DNA of 64,000 nucleotides from Centrapalus pauciflorus (GCA_020465985.1 JAANYP010007924.1:85001-149000); one strand, 5' to 3'. Shown: positions 12,638-24,915, counted from the first letter of the stretch. Notes: generated by a model from the sequence alone, not told the origin. Made by a program: numbers and translations.

Positions 12638-13559
12638 TGGATCAAATGAGGACCGTGCTTAAAATGAGGCCGGTAACAACCAATGAAAAATCGCCATATA
12701 AGCAATATTCTTCTCTCTCCTTTAAGGGCATTATGGACATTTTATTGATTATTATATATGGTAACATGATTTATTTTATTATTTAAAAAAAATCGAAACT
12801 TAACAATTAATTAGTTATACTCGGTCAATGTATATCTTTTATAATCTTATCAATCATCCAAGCAAATCGTCCACTAGCTGAGAAAATATTCAAATCTCCA
12901 ATGTTTTAAAAAATTTTCAATTCTCAAATCTCCAACCTAATCTTCAATATATGTTAACACAATCTCAATAAAAAATTAAAAAATCATATTTTTCTTTAAA
13001 TTGGTTGTTTTTATTTTATAAATATCATAAGTTGTTTCGTTTATCAAGATTCCGCAATTGAAGATAATCGAGTATTACAAAGAACTTGAACAATCATGGA
13101 TGAAGATGAACGTAAGTAATTTTTTTCCACGTTTCAAATATTTTATTTGTTAAAGAAATAAACGAGATGCTTTGTTGCATCATCCAATATATCGTTACCC
13201 ATGAATGATTCACAGTTTTTCTTGGTTCACGGATTTATAAACAATCTGAATTCTCAAGAAAAATTGTGAATCATTTGGTTCACAGATTTATACACTTTAT
13301 GTGAACCACTGACCTCAACAACACATTAATCACAGAAAAAACATCAATTTATCACCCAAAAAACAACATTGCATTAAACTCAGTTATCATGGTGATTAAT
13401 GCGAGTGTGAATCATACGAATATACGTAAACCACGACATCAATGATTTAAAGTTTCACAACAAATTGTTCAGTGAACCATTACTATGCTATGTGAATCCA
13501 AAGGCAGTTTCACACCCAAATGAAATCATCTCATTGCAAAACAACCAACTAATTATATG

Positions 13560-14440
13560 TAAAACAACAAATTAAATTTACCGTGAACCAAATGGTATGC
13601 CACCTTCGAAATTGTCAAAAAAACACCGTGAACCACCTTAGAAATTGTCAAAAAAAAAAAAAAAACACTGTTGTGAACCAACACCTTCGACCCCAATCTC
13701 CCGGTGAACCACTCTACAATTCACTCTCTGACCGTATACCGTCGTGCACCGTGAACCAAATGGTTTGCCTACGTGAACCACCGGTGCCGTGAATAGCCGA
13801 AACCGGGTGCCGGCGTGAACCTCTAGCACCGCCTTGAACCCCAAAAGAACTAGTCCGCCGTGAAAAGCAGAAACCCGCTGCCGTTGTGAACCACCAGCGC
13901 CGCCTTGAAAAGCCGAAACCCGGTGCCGCCGTGAACCACCGGTGCTGTCTTGAACCCCAAAAGAACCACCTCAGCCGTGAAAAGCCCAAAGCCGGTGCCA
14001 CCGTGAGCCTACGGTGCTGCCTTCTAGGGGTGAGCGACGGGTACCATTTCCCGAATCCGAACCGGTACCGAATTAATATATTCGGTTCGGTATTCGGTTT
14101 TTAAATTAGCTAAAATTCGGTATTCGGTACTCTCGGTTCGGTATTCGATTTTTAAATTAGCTAAAATTCGGTATTCGGGACCGAACCGGCACCGTATAAA
14201 ATTATACGGTTCGGTATTCGGTTCTTTCAAAACTAATAATTCGGTTTCGGTATTTTCGGGATCGGTACCGGTTCGGTTCGATCCGGTACCGAGCTCACCC
14301 CTACTGCCCTCAACCCCAAAAGCACAAGGTCGCCGTAAATCGCTGATACCCTAGCCGTCGTGAATCGCCGATACCCTAGACGTCGTGAACCACCGGTGCC
14401 AAACCCCCCAAAACCTTGACTGATAAACCGTGAATGCTTC
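13560..14440. repeat. degenerate GTGAACCACCGGTGCCG-type repeat field
   Basis: More than a dozen variants of GTGAACCA, often followed by CCGGTGCCG or preceded by GCCGTGAA, occur at irregular 20-40-bp spacing. The field is much more GC-rich than its surroundings and interrupted by the 14025 hAT element. Pro/Arg-rich frames on both strands arise from the repeat and are not taken as genes. Confidence 0.6.
14025..14303. mobile_element. hAT-type MITE, 279 bp
   Basis: Ends TAGGGGTGAGC and GCTCACCCCTA are perfect inverted repeats. The 8-bp flanks CTGCCTTC (14017-14024) and CTGCCCTC (14304-14311) differ by one base. The interior is dominated by CGGTTCGGTATTCGG words on both strands. Confidence 0.85.
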
Positions 14441-14650
14441 TGTTTACATCTTAATTAGTAATATATATTTGCCAAAATTAAAATAGTGCACAAATGACCA
14501 TAATACCCTCTACATGATTTAAAATGGGTATAAAAGTCTACTTAATTACAAAATTGCCACCTTGAATCTTATTGGTTGGTTCACAAATTCCAGCGATTTC
14601 ATTGGTTCTTACCGTCCTCATTTTAAGCACGGTCCTCATTTTATCATCAG

Positions 14651-15133
<483 letters not shown>

Positions 15134-15227
<94 letters not shown>
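15134..15227. repeat. (CA)n-(TA)n compound microsatellite
   Basis: About 36 bp of CA followed by about 58 bp of TA, between X1 and the W element. Confidence 0.95.
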
Positions 15228-15231
<4 letters not shown>

Positions 15232-16110
15232 TCATTGCAGAACCTAACTTTAGTGTAGAACTGCAGAACCAATATCGTCCATAGATTAGATTAATCTAAT
15301 GGTCTTAATTAAAACAATCAAGTTTGAAATTAGTGAAAAAAAAGATTGGTATTAGTTATATTTTAATTAAGAAGTAAAAAGAGAAAAGATTGGAAATAAC
15401 AAAAAGATTGACATTAGCAAAATAAATATCTTTTTTCTTTAAATTAAAATAACATTAATATGATTAATTTTTAAATCAAAAAAATTATACCATAAAAAGG
15501 AGAATTTTATACTCTTTAAAACGAGACCGGTCATGATATATTTTTTTAAAAATGTTACGTGTTTATAAAATTTTTTTTTACAAAGACCAAGATTCAATAT
15601 AGTATGACGAGATCATTTAATGTCGAAGCAACAGTTGATATCATATATTCAACGTCGAAGTAATACTATATATCATATATGCAACACTGCATATAACTTC
15701 AATATTAACAGAGCCAAAATAATGATCAAACTTAGTAGTTAATGTTGGTGGATACAATAATAACAAATAAACTGATGAACGTATTCAATATAGGTTATCA
15801 TGTATTCTATGTAGAGTATCGCGTATTTTATGTAGAATTACACCAAAAACACAACTTATAACAAATTAAATGGTGAATATATTCTATGTAGATTATCATG
15901 TATTCTATGCAGAGTGTCATGTATTCTATGAAAAATAACACCAAAAATAAATTTTTAACAAATTAACTGATAAACGTATTCTATTTAGATTATCATGTAA
16001 TGCAGAGTACCATGTATTCTATATAGATACAACAATAAATATTTAACTAGTACAACAATAACAATATTCTACATAGATATAAACTAGCTACAATCAATTC
16101 TGTATAGAAT
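15228..16110. mobile_element. W1: microsatellite-adjoining element
   Basis: It begins GATCATTGCAGAACCTAAC directly after the TA tract; the same end inverted (GGTTCTGCAATGATCC) borders the TA tract at 40262. The segment near 15620-15740 (atattcaacgtcgaagtaatac) matches 40035-40130, so both belong to one family. The right boundary of this copy is not found. Confidence 0.45.
15756..16045. repeat. three tandem units of about 100 bp
   Basis: The phrase GATTATCATGTATTCTATG with 'AACAAATTAACTGATAAACG' recurs in three diverged units, beginning near 15763, 15860 and 15955. Non-coding and internal to W1. Confidence 0.6.
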
Positions 16111-17640
16111 TGATTTGTCGTTTGGTTTCGGTTTCATCTGGGTTCGGTTTTCCGGTTTGGATTTACAGTTTTTCGGAAAACCACGATTTATTTATTTTCT
16201 TTTTTTTTTATGGGTTCAGATGGTTTTTGGGTTTTTTTTTTTATTTTTAACTTTAGAATGATTAGTTTTTTTTCTTTAAACACTGTTTTTAGGGTTGTAT
16301 CTTCACTTTAAATTCAAATTTATTTATTTTGACGATATTATTGAACATAATTTATAAAAAAACAAATAAAATATGGACACATCTACAACAACGTTAAAAT
16401 TACTAAACAATCAAATAAATAGTAAATAGCAATATAGAAAATTATAAAGTAATAGCTTTATAGAAGATTAAAAGTTAAAAAATTTAATATATTTAATAAA
16501 ATAAATTAATTTATAAAATCGGTTCGGTTTCGGTTTTTCGGTTCGGTTTTGAAGGAACATCTGAACCCAAACTGTTTATTCTGGTTTTTTCAGTTTTTTG
16601 GGATCCCGGGTTTCTGATTTTTTGGGGTTCGATTTTTTCCTTTTTTTTTGGTTTTTCAGTTCGGTTATGAAGAAACAGTCGAACCCAAACCGTTTAAACT
16701 GGTTTTTTCAGTTTTTCTTCCTTAATTTATAATTAAGTTTAACATGTTCATGCTTGTTCATTTGAAAATAATTAATGAACACAAACCATATTAACCATAT
16801 TTATTATTCATTTTAAATACTATATTAATTACGTATTTATTAACAAACGAAGGTTTTATTGAATGTTCATGCAAACAAACTAATCAATCATTTGTTCATG
16901 TTCATCGATTTATTTAATTAAACCAACATGTAACATTCTTTATATAGAGTTAATAACATTAACATTTATATTTTTTACTGTTTTTAGCAATAGATGACCT
17001 AAAATTCTGTCATAACAAAATATCCAAAATTCTTGTCATTAGAAACTATTGATAAAAATATATAATTTTGAGTATAACAAAAATTGTTTTAAGACTTAAA
17101 CAATAAAAAATCAGTTACTTGACTTTTAATAAATTTATGAAAGTTTATAAGATATTTTAAAATATTAACTGTATATAAAACCAAAAAGTTGCATGAGTAA
17201 TTTAAAAGGAGCGAAGTAAACAAGATTCCATAATTAGTGGCCGAAGAATGATTAATCAAAGATTCAAGATTATCATTTTAATCTCGACCCCCTCAAAAAG
17301 TATATTAAAATTTGTCATTTTCCCATCTATCCCCTCAAGATTCAATATCAGTCACCATCAAAATTTAAACAAATCTAAAAATAAAAATAAAAATAAAAAT
17401 AAAAATGTTGAGAACCACTACAAAACTCACACACATAGACACATCCTAGAACACACTCTCCTTCGATCTCTCAACATGCGTCTCTTGCCCCACTTTTTTC
17501 ACTTCGCATCCACACCACACCAACAAATACAAATCATCTCTTCAAATTCAAAACCTCATCTTCTGCCTCTGCTCCCCATTCCCATCCCTCACTCTCATTC
17601 TCAGATACCCACAAAAAAGCAAATTCTTTTCCCACTTTCT
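16111..17640. other. intergenic region with CGGTTTT-rich patches, then receptor leader
   Basis: 16120-16720 has two patches of CGGTTCGGTTT words resembling the subterminal repeats of the hAT MITEs, but no paired ends were identified. 16720-17200 is AT-rich with nothing visible. 17377-17406 is an (AAAAAT)n run. The C-rich 17450-17640 segment is probably the 5'UTR of the downstream receptor gene. Confidence 0.45.
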
Positions 17641-17652
17641 TTAAGCTAAAAG

Positions 17653-20118
17653 ATGTTGGAATCTTTGCTTATCATTCTCATGGTTTTTCATATACCCATC
17701 AAAGGTAACAACTTTTCTTGTTATTGCTATGCTTTAGCTCTTGTAATCTTGTTGGGTTTTTCTGATTCTGTATTATGCCATAAAGATTCTTTAGATTCAG
17801 CTCCTTTAGGTTTTGAAATTTCTGGGTTTGGTTATGATTCTCATGGAAATGTTGATGGTAATTATAAAAGTAAGAACTTGGTGTCTGAAAATGGGGTTTT
17901 TGAATTTGGGTTTTTGGAGAAAGAAGGTGGTGAATTTGTTGTTGGAATTAGGTACATTTTAGGTCCCAAATCTGCAAATTTGCCTGTTTGGACTGTTGGT
18001 GGTGGAGTTAGGGTTTCTATTAATTCTACATTTAGACTTTCCACGGATGGGAGATTGATTTTGTTACAAAACCCTAGTAATTCCATAGTTTGGAGTAGTG
18101 ATACCTCAAATTTAGGGGTCCAAAAAGCTACCCTCTTGAATAATGGCAATTTTGTTCTAATGGACAGTGGAAATAAAGTGATTTGGGAAAGCTTTAGTCG
18201 ACCTACGAACACCTTGCTCCCTGGCCAATCTCTCCGGTACCCTCAAAACCTTAGAGCCCCTTCTACAAAGTCGGTTACTAGTTACTATACGTTTGTGATC
18301 CGTCCAGAAGGGGTGGCTTTAATGTGGGAGAGTAATATCACCTATTGGAGAAGTTATTTGAGCTCAGCGTTGGCGACTGTCAAAGAAGTAGGATTTGATT
18401 CGGATGGTGTTTTAGGAATACTCAATGACGCTGGCAAGGTTGTTTGGTCGGTATCAAGTAAAGATTTTGGTGATTTTTCTGTGAGTTTGAGGCATGTAAG
18501 GATGGATCAAGATGGAAACTTGAGGATTTATTCATGGGATGATGTTGTTCGTACCTGGAGAGTTGGTTGGCAAGCCGTTGAAGATCAATGCAATGTGTTT
18601 GGTTCTTGTGGGTTGTATAGTGTTTGTGGGTATAACTCTACCAGCCCAATTTGTGGTTGTTTGTATTCTGATCCGTTAGAATGGGGAAATGGATTTCCTT
18701 CGCCCGATTCTGGTGGTTCAGGGTGCAAGAAAATGGTCGATTTAGGGAACTGTAAAGCTCATACGAGTATGATAGTTATGAAACAAACGGTTCTTTATGG
18801 ACTTTACCCTCCTCACGACGTCAATATGATGTTGAGTGAAGAAGCTTGCAAAGAGTATTGTGCTAACGACACCACTTGTCTTGCTTTGACTTCCAAGAAT
18901 GATGGTTCAGGTTTATGTACATTGAAAAGAACTGCCTTTATAAGTGGATCTACTAGCCCTTCGATTCCTTCTACGTCGTTTTTAAAAGTTTGTTTAGTTC
19001 CACAGGCAGTTGCAGCCAAGGGAGCCAACCCGAATGCTACCCCAAAAGTGGTATCTTTTCGAGGCAACTATAGGAAGATTATAAGCGCGGTAGCATTTGT
19101 AGTTCTTGTGACAGTCTTGATTATTTTAGTGCTGGAGATGTTTATCGTTTTCATTGTTTATGGTAAATGGCGAAAAAACTCTCAAAAGAGAGCCTTATCT
19201 TTTGGAAAAGCGACTAAAACAAACTTTCAAAACAGTTCTCTGATTCGATTATCATTCAAGGAGGTACAAGAACTCACAACGGAGTTTTCCACTCCGCTTG
19301 GTTCTTCTGTGTTCAAAGGCTTACTGCCTGAAGAGATGGCTGTCGTAGCAAAGGTGCTCGATGTGACTGTTGTATCAGAAAAGGAGTTTCTGAAGGCGGT
19401 GTCAATCTTGGGAGGTACCCACCACCGAAACCTAGTGTCTCTACAAGGATTTTGTTTCGAGCCAAAACACAAGGTTCTAATCTACGAGTATATCCTGAAT
19501 GGCTCTGTTGACAAATGGTTATTTGATGTTCATGAAGATCAAAAGGAAAAGAGTTGGCAACAAAGACTCGATATTGCTGTTGGAGTTACACGAGCCCTCG
19601 CATATCTACACACCGAGTGTCAAATATGTATACCTCATGGGAATTTGAAGCTCGAGAATGTGTTGCTTGATGACAAAATGTCCCCGAAACTGACTGATTT
19701 CGGGATCAAGAGTTTGTTACAAAATGGAGGCTCATCTTCACCTTCATCTTCTTCATCAAACCAGTCTCCATCAGAGAAAGACATCTACATGCTCGGGAAA
19801 ATGTTGATTGAAATCGTGTTATGCAGTAGGGATACTGCGAGAGAGAGTTTAGACCAAGTGATGGAAAAAGTGATGCAAGAACAGAAGTATTTACACAGCG
19901 AGGATTTGCGAGGGGTTGAAAGAGTGGTGAGAATAGCATTGTGGTGTATGCAAAATCAGCCATTTTTGAGACCTTCTGTTGGCGAAGTGATGAAGGTGTT
20001 AGAAGGTACGCTTTCTGTCGATAGACCTCCATCGAGCTTTGATTACAGGAACGACGATGATATGGAGAAGAAAGTTGCATGCATCGCTACTACGGTGGAA
20101 ATAGAATCGGGATCATAG
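17653..20118 (+). CDS. G-type lectin S-receptor-like protein, SD3-1 type, predicted pseudokinase
   Basis: Intronless, 821 residues. Two N-terminal hydrophobic stretches (residues 3-17 and 24-42) would serve as signal. A B-lectin domain follows (about 65-190; VWSSDT, NGNFVL). Next come a Cys-rich EGF-like part (about 315-345; CNVFGSCG), a PAN domain (about 365-450), a transmembrane helix (about 475-505) and a kinase-like domain (about 530-800). The VAK lysine and DFG (about residue 682) remain. The catalytic HRD is replaced by HGN (HGNLKLENVLL), and the Gly-rich loop is degenerate (PLGSSVFKG). Phosphotransfer is therefore unlikely. The protein is inferred to sit at the plasma membrane as a scaffold or sensor. 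Architecture and lack of introns match Arabidopsis SD3-1 (At2g41890). The ATG at 17653 immediately follows an in-frame stop. Confidence 0.92.
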   Translation: MLESLLIILMVFHIPIKGNNFSCYCYALALVILLGFSDSVLCHKDSLDSAPLGFEISGFGYDSHGNVDGNYKSKNLVSENGVFEFGFLEKEGGEFVVGIRYILGPKSANLPVWTVGGGVRVSINSTFRLSTDGRLILLQNPSNSIVWSSDTSNLGVQKATLLNNGNFVLMDSGNKVIWESFSRPTNTLLPGQSLRYPQNLRAPSTKSVTSYYTFVIRPEGVALMWESNITYWRSYLSSALATVKEVGFDSDGVLGILNDAGKVVWSVSSKDFGDFSVSLRHVRMDQDGNLRIYSWDDVVRTWRVGWQAVEDQCNVFGSCGLYSVCGYNSTSPICGCLYSDPLEWGNGFPSPDSGGSGCKKMVDLGNCKAHTSMIVMKQTVLYGLYPPHDVNMMLSEEACKEYCANDTTCLALTSKNDGSGLCTLKRTAFISGSTSPSIPSTSFLKVCLVPQAVAAKGANPNATPKVVSFRGNYRKIISAVAFVVLVTVLIILVLEMFIVFIVYGKWRKNSQKRALSFGKATKTNFQNSSLIRLSFKEVQELTTEFSTPLGSSVFKGLLPEEMAVVAKVLDVTVVSEKEFLKAVSILGGTHHRNLVSLQGFCFEPKHKVLIYEYILNGSVDKWLFDVHEDQKEKSWQQRLDIAVGVTRALAYLHTECQICIPHGNLKLENVLLDDKMSPKLTDFGIKSLLQNGGSSSPSSSSSNQSPSEKDIYMLGKMLIEIVLCSRDTARESLDQVMEKVMQEQKYLHSEDLRGVERVVRIALWCMQNQPFLRPSVGEVMKVLEGTLSVDRPPSSFDYRNDDDMEKKVACIATTVEIESGS

Positions 20119-20711
20119 AGGGTGTGTTTTCTACTTTAGACCTTGCCTTGTAGTCTAACTTTTTAGATGACAGTTTACTAGATTTTTTAGTTGCTGGGGT
20201 TCCTTTTTTTTAGGTTGGATGAACCCCAAATGAACAAGATGTGTAGGCAGTCTTTGGATCTTTAAATCAAGAAGTTTTACATTCATGTTTCTTTACTTTC
20301 AATCAAGAAGTTTCTTGAAATGATCAAATTTGATGCAAAATATGATTTTTAAAAGATCCAAAAGTACTAAAAGAAGCAAAAGGACAGATCCAAATTTGGT
20401 ACATGAAGGCATGTGATTGTTGTCTGTCTGAACATCACATGGAAAGACAAATCATGCCTGCCTGATATTGATCAATTGTCCACATAGTATTGACATTTTG
20501 CCTCAAATCTGTACTCAAATAATTCCAAAATTTAACTGTAAATCGGGTCGAAATCCAGCATGACAGTAAGAAATCAAAGTAACCAAGTACAATTTCGGTG
20601 GTGTGTAACAGTGCAAGTATACAAACGAATACACAGCACGATCTTAAAACAGTACAGACCAAAACCAAACACAAGAACAACGCAAGATAAGCGCAATAGT
20701 AGTATTTCAGC
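20119..20711. other. convergent 3' region between receptor and annexin genes
   Basis: 593 bp separate the two stop codons, so both 3'UTRs must fall here, tail to tail. T-rich stretches after 20150 suit the receptor 3'UTR. No gene or repeat is visible. Confidence 0.6.
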
Positions 20712-22337
20712 CTAGTGATGGGGACCAATAAGCGAGAGTAGGAAGGTTCTGTAATGACCAGATGTTTCAGAGTGAACCGCATCATTCAAACTCTTCTTGT
20801 ACTTTTTATGGTACTCGGCCTTTATATATTGCATATCGATCTCAGTTCTTGTTACAATCACTCTTATAAGTGTAGTGTCATCAGTCCCTAAGCCTTTCAT
20901 CGACGTATGCAACACCTACAAACGTCATAAACTTAACGAGTTAGTGACTTTAGTGTGATCTTAAGAAAAAATTTGTTGAATAAAGATTTCACCTTTGCGA
21001 AGTGCTTTCCAGGATTTTCAGCACATCGTAAGATTGTCAGAAGAGCGCGCTCAAATAACCCCGAAGTTTCACTTTTTATAGCCTGCAAAGTTGTTAAAAA
21101 TGTGTTATTCAACCACATAGCCAAATCTTGGAAAGAAAAATGAGAAGTAGACTTTGTGTTAGAACCTTTTTGAGTGATCCTCCATACATGTCATGGTAAA
21201 TCGAGTTTATAGCGACCAAATGTGCTCTACTTCTCTCACTGAAAATATGCACGAAAACCTTCTCATCGGTTCCTAGTTTCTTTTCCCCAGCCTTGTACAG
21301 TGCCTTTGCATCTTTTGCAGCCAATTCCCTGTCTACTTCCATGCCTTCGTATCGTGGTTTGCTTATGCAGGCCAGCAAAATCTGCATTTGGAACCAATTT
21401 CCAATCAAATGAAATCTTTTTGTCGTCTATATGACGAAGATAATGACACCATATACAAACACACAAACATGGTAAAATGACAAAAGAACAAAGATTCGAC
21501 CTTTTTATGATCCCCAGAAGCTTGATATTCGATGTCATGTTCAAGTTGAGTCTCAAAAGTTTTGTGGTAAATTTGCTTCAGAGTTTGTAACTGAGCAGAA
21601 GTTCGAGAGCATATGACTTCAGTTACCGCTTCAAGATTGATGAAACCTTTGGTTAATGCCTGCCTCAATACGATGGCATCCCTTCCTGCTGGATCATGCA
21701 TCCAAAGCAAAACTGCAGTCTGTGTATTGATTTTTCATAAGTCAAATTCAAAGTTCACATCGATGAAATTATGTTTTTAGGCCAAAATCTACAAAATCTG
21801 TCTACAAATCAGTTTAGCATCATTTCATCCATCTAAAACACATTTATTCTAATCATTCAAAATTTGTAAAGTAGCATACTTGACTCTAAAAAGTCAAACT
21901 TAAACCTCTGTTTTTACCTCCAGTTTTCCACTTAGTTCAGAAGACAAACGTTTAAGAATGTCCTCGGAATACATTGCTCGGAATTCTTGTTGGATACACG
22001 CCCGTTGAGCCGCATCTCGGTGAGCAAGAATACTAATCACAGCAGCAGTATCACACCCCAATCCTGATTGAAAAATCAAACAAATTGGAAATAAAATCAA
22101 TTGATCATATAAATTTGACCAAGAATCCAAGATCAAATCCAAAACAATCACGCACATTAGTCAAACCCATATGATGAATGAATTCAATGAATTAGATAAA
22201 GAATCATTGAGGCAAAGAAATAAAAAGGGTTGATTGAAATTCGAAAAATTTAGTTTACAACCTTTGAAAGCTTTGTATAATTGAATGGCATCGTCCCGGG
22301 GAGAAACCGGTACCGGAGGAACAGTCAGAGTGGCCAT
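20712..22337 (-). CDS. annexin, ANN5-like
   Basis: Six exons on the minus strand: 22337-22262, 22063-21918, 21719-21501, 21381-21166, 21082-20993 and 20915-20712. All have GT-AG borders and phases join into 316 residues, the usual plant annexin length. Four annexin repeats are visible. Repeat I has KGLGCDT and repeat IV has MKGLGTDD with a downstream acidic residue, the type II calcium-site pattern. Repeats II and III are divergent, as in other plant annexins. The N terminus (MATLTVPPVPVSPRDDA) and C terminus (SGHYRTFLLSLIGP) resemble Arabidopsis ANN5. Annexins bind acidic phospholipids in a calcium-dependent way at membranes; ANN5 is linked to pollen development. No lesion seen. Confidence 0.93.
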
Positions 22338-22387
22338 TTTGATGGGTGTTTGAGTTGAGTGAGTTGAAAGAGATGGAATCGGAGCAA

Positions 22388-22396
22388 TTTAATATA
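22388..22396 (-). promoter_or_regulatory. possible TATA box of the annexin gene
   Basis: On the minus strand the sequence reads TATATTAAA about 50 bp upstream of the ATG. This would leave a very short 5'UTR, so it is plausible but unconfirmed. Confidence 0.4.
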
Positions 22397-22399
22397 GAC

Positions 22400-23111
22400 G
22401 AAGGTGACAAGGTGTGAATAGTAAAAAATCGACAAAACTTGTGATAACTGATAAGTCAGTGGTCAACTGGTCAACGCTTTATTGTAGTTTGGTTTGATTT
22501 TTAGGTCCAAGCTAAAATCTTGATTAAAATTGAGTATGACAGTTGCTTGTTTTTCATTAAGTTGAATTTTAAATTTCAGATTTAGAATAAATTTAAATTA
22601 TTTGTTTAGTTTCATAGTTAAGATGTTGCAATCTTTGAATTTATCTTTTAATTTTAAGAGGGAGGTTTGGGTCTGAAAACAAATTAAGAGGTCTTTTTTT
22701 TTTAATTTTTAGTTTACAAACCCTAAAATTATTTATCATATTAATTATTATAGTTTCAGTTATCTTTTTTGACGTGTTGATTAAAATATAAATTCAGTTA
22801 ATTCTAATTTATAAATATTTACCATATTAATTATTATAATTTAATTTTGTTTATATAATTTAATTAATTATAATATATAATTAATTAGATATAATATTTT
22901 AAAGTTATTTTTTTAGATGTTTCATATTACGAAACAAACAATCTTAATATTAACTCTTGATTTCAGATTTCAGATCTGACCACCTCTTATTTTCAGACGT
23001 GGTTTTCAGACTTCAAACATTTAATCTCTTAAAACCGATCAAAACCAGACCAGCTATTTTCGGACGAAAATTTATAAAGTCGTTTAAATTTAAAAAAAGT
23101 TTTGTAATTTC
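22400..23111. other. intergenic region upstream of annexin
   Basis: AT-rich. Repeated CAGATTTCAGA/GTTTTCAGAC words between 22660 and 23045 hint at an eroded MITE, but no paired termini or duplication could be placed. No gene. Confidence 0.4.
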
Positions 23112-23370
23112 TTAGGTGACGTTTGAATTGCAGGATTTTAATATGACAGAATTTGAAAATGAAAGAATTTTAATCTTGTGATGTGTTTGGTTTGCAGAAT
23201 TTCAAATACAGTTATTTATAAAATCTTGTTTATGAAAGGTGGGACAAGTGTAGATAGGTGGAGGTTGGGATGTGTAGAAATGATATGGTACATTGGGATG
23301 GGTACGTATGGTATGTTGGGTGATGGTAGGATATGATTGCTAGATGGGGTGGTAGTTGATAAGGTGTGAT

Positions 23371-24535
23371 TAGGGATGACAATGGGGCGGGGCGGGGCGG
23401 GGATTACAGTTCCCATCCCCATCCCCGTTTATAATCATCTCCCCCATCCCCGGCCCCATCCCCGTTGGGGAATGAGTTTCTATTCCCATCCCCGTCCCAA
23501 TCGGGAATCGGGGATCCCCGTCGGAAAATCGGGTTTTTCAATTTCCTAAAGATTATTTAAGTTTAAACTATAAATACTAATTTAGTAGAAAAATATATGT
23601 AAATAAACTTTAAAAAAATTAATTCAAACATATTTGAGGTGTTTACATATATAATGTATAATTTATAATAAAACTAAAACAAAGAAATGGATGCAAAACA
23701 TTTATAAAACCAATAAAATGAAAAATAAAAATAGTATTTTAAACTATAGAAAAGTCATATACAATTATATTTAATACTAGTTTATTACCCGCGTATTATG
23801 CGGATATTTTTAATATATATAAAATATAAGAAATAAAAAGATAAAAATATAAATATTATTTTTTAAACAAAAGTATATAAGATGATATTATTGTTTATTA
23901 TGACCTATTAATTTTGTATATTTCTAAATATATATGAAGAGTAATTATTTTCTTATATATATTTTTAAACTTTTATTATATTATATTATCTTATAATTAA
24001 TAAGTTAGTAGATTATTAGATTATGTTTGATTTGATTTGATTTCAATTTAAAGGTAGGTTATATTAGATTTGGATAGATTTAATTAATAAGTTAGTGGAA
24101 TATTAGATTTTGTTTGATTTGATTTGAATTTAAAAGTGGATTATATTATATTTGGATAGATTTAATTTAAATTTCTTTATTCTTTTTAAAATCTATAAAT
24201 GCCACGTGTCGATTCATGGTGACGACACGTGGGTTCACCAGAAATGAGTATAGTTACTCTTTTAATAGTATAGATAGATATTATATAAAATGTAATGAAT
24301 AATTTACATTGTAAAGTTAAATATATGTAATAATTTATACTAAAACATAATTTATAACCGGGGTCGGTTTCGGGGTCGGGGATTAAAGTGTCTCCCATCC
24401 CCGCCCCATCCCCATTATTTTAAATCAGGGATTCCCCGTCCCCATCCCCATCCCCGATCAACTCGGGGATTCTCCGGTCAAATCGGGGTCGAGTTACGGG
24501 TTCCCCGTCGGGGATGAGTTTTTTTGCCAAGCCTA
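23371..24535. mobile_element. hAT-type element interrupted by a Helitron
   Basis: Ends TAGGGATGACAA and TTGCCAAGCCTA are inverted repeats with perfect 8-bp duplications GGTGTGAT at 23363-23370 and 24536-24543. Subterminal GGGGCGGGG/CCCCATCCCC words mirror the relative at 10556. Without the inserted Helitron it is 667 bp. Non-coding. Confidence 0.88.
23777..24274 (-). mobile_element. non-autonomous Helitron, 498 bp
   Basis: Read on the minus strand it starts TCTATACTATTAAAAGAG and ends with a CCGCATAATACGCGG hairpin, about 10 bases and CTAG. It is inserted between host A and T with no duplication, as Helitrons do. Two CACGTG boxes (24203-24208 and 24226-24231) lie within 75 bp of the 5' end. 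No Rep/helicase is encoded. Confidence 0.82.
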
Positions 24536-24915
24536 GGTGTGATGGGTAGCAGTCCGGTAAGGTAAGATAGTAAGTATGATATGTAAGGATGAAGTGCGTA
24601 GGGAGTATAGTGGGAAAGGGTGAGTAGGTTGGGTGGATGAGGTATGTGTTAGTAGGGTAAAGTCAATAGGCGGTAGTTAGGTTAAAGGTAAGGACAATAT
24701 TGTATTTTTGTAAGAAATTTAAAATGCATAGATATGAGATTATTAGGATTATGAAATAACAGAGTGGGGAAGAATTTTAAAAAGCTTAAAAGAAGAGATT
24801 ATAAAATTTTAAAGGAAAATTAAATCCATCTTTCTTTTACCAAACATGATAATTAGGATTTTAAATGAAAATTTCATTATTTTCTTTGATATCATGCAAA
24901 CCAAATGCTACCTTA

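Larger units (their letters stand above)
23115..24912. mobile_element. PIF/Harbinger-type element, outer shell of a triple nest
   Basis: The left end GGTGACGTTTGAATTGCA and the right end read inverted (GGTAGCATTTGGTTTGCA) are about 20-bp imperfect inverted repeats. TTA flanks both sides (23112-23114 and 24913-24915). The termini match the MITE family at 36097, 43372 and 54998. It contains a hAT element at 23371-24535 and a Helitron within that. Purine-rich GGATGGGTA-like low-complexity DNA fills the rest. Confidence 0.7.

Noticed and set aside
13638..14104. Arg/Pro-rich ORFs on both strands
   Set aside because: Produced by the GTGAACCACCGGTGCCG repeats and interrupted by a MITE. No family pattern.
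17248..17649. 133-residue ORF directly upstream of the lectin receptor, in the same frame
   Set aside because: Low-complexity Lys/Asn, His and Pro-rich translation of a leader containing an (AAAAAT)n run. It ends four bases before the receptor ATG and is best read as 5'UTR.
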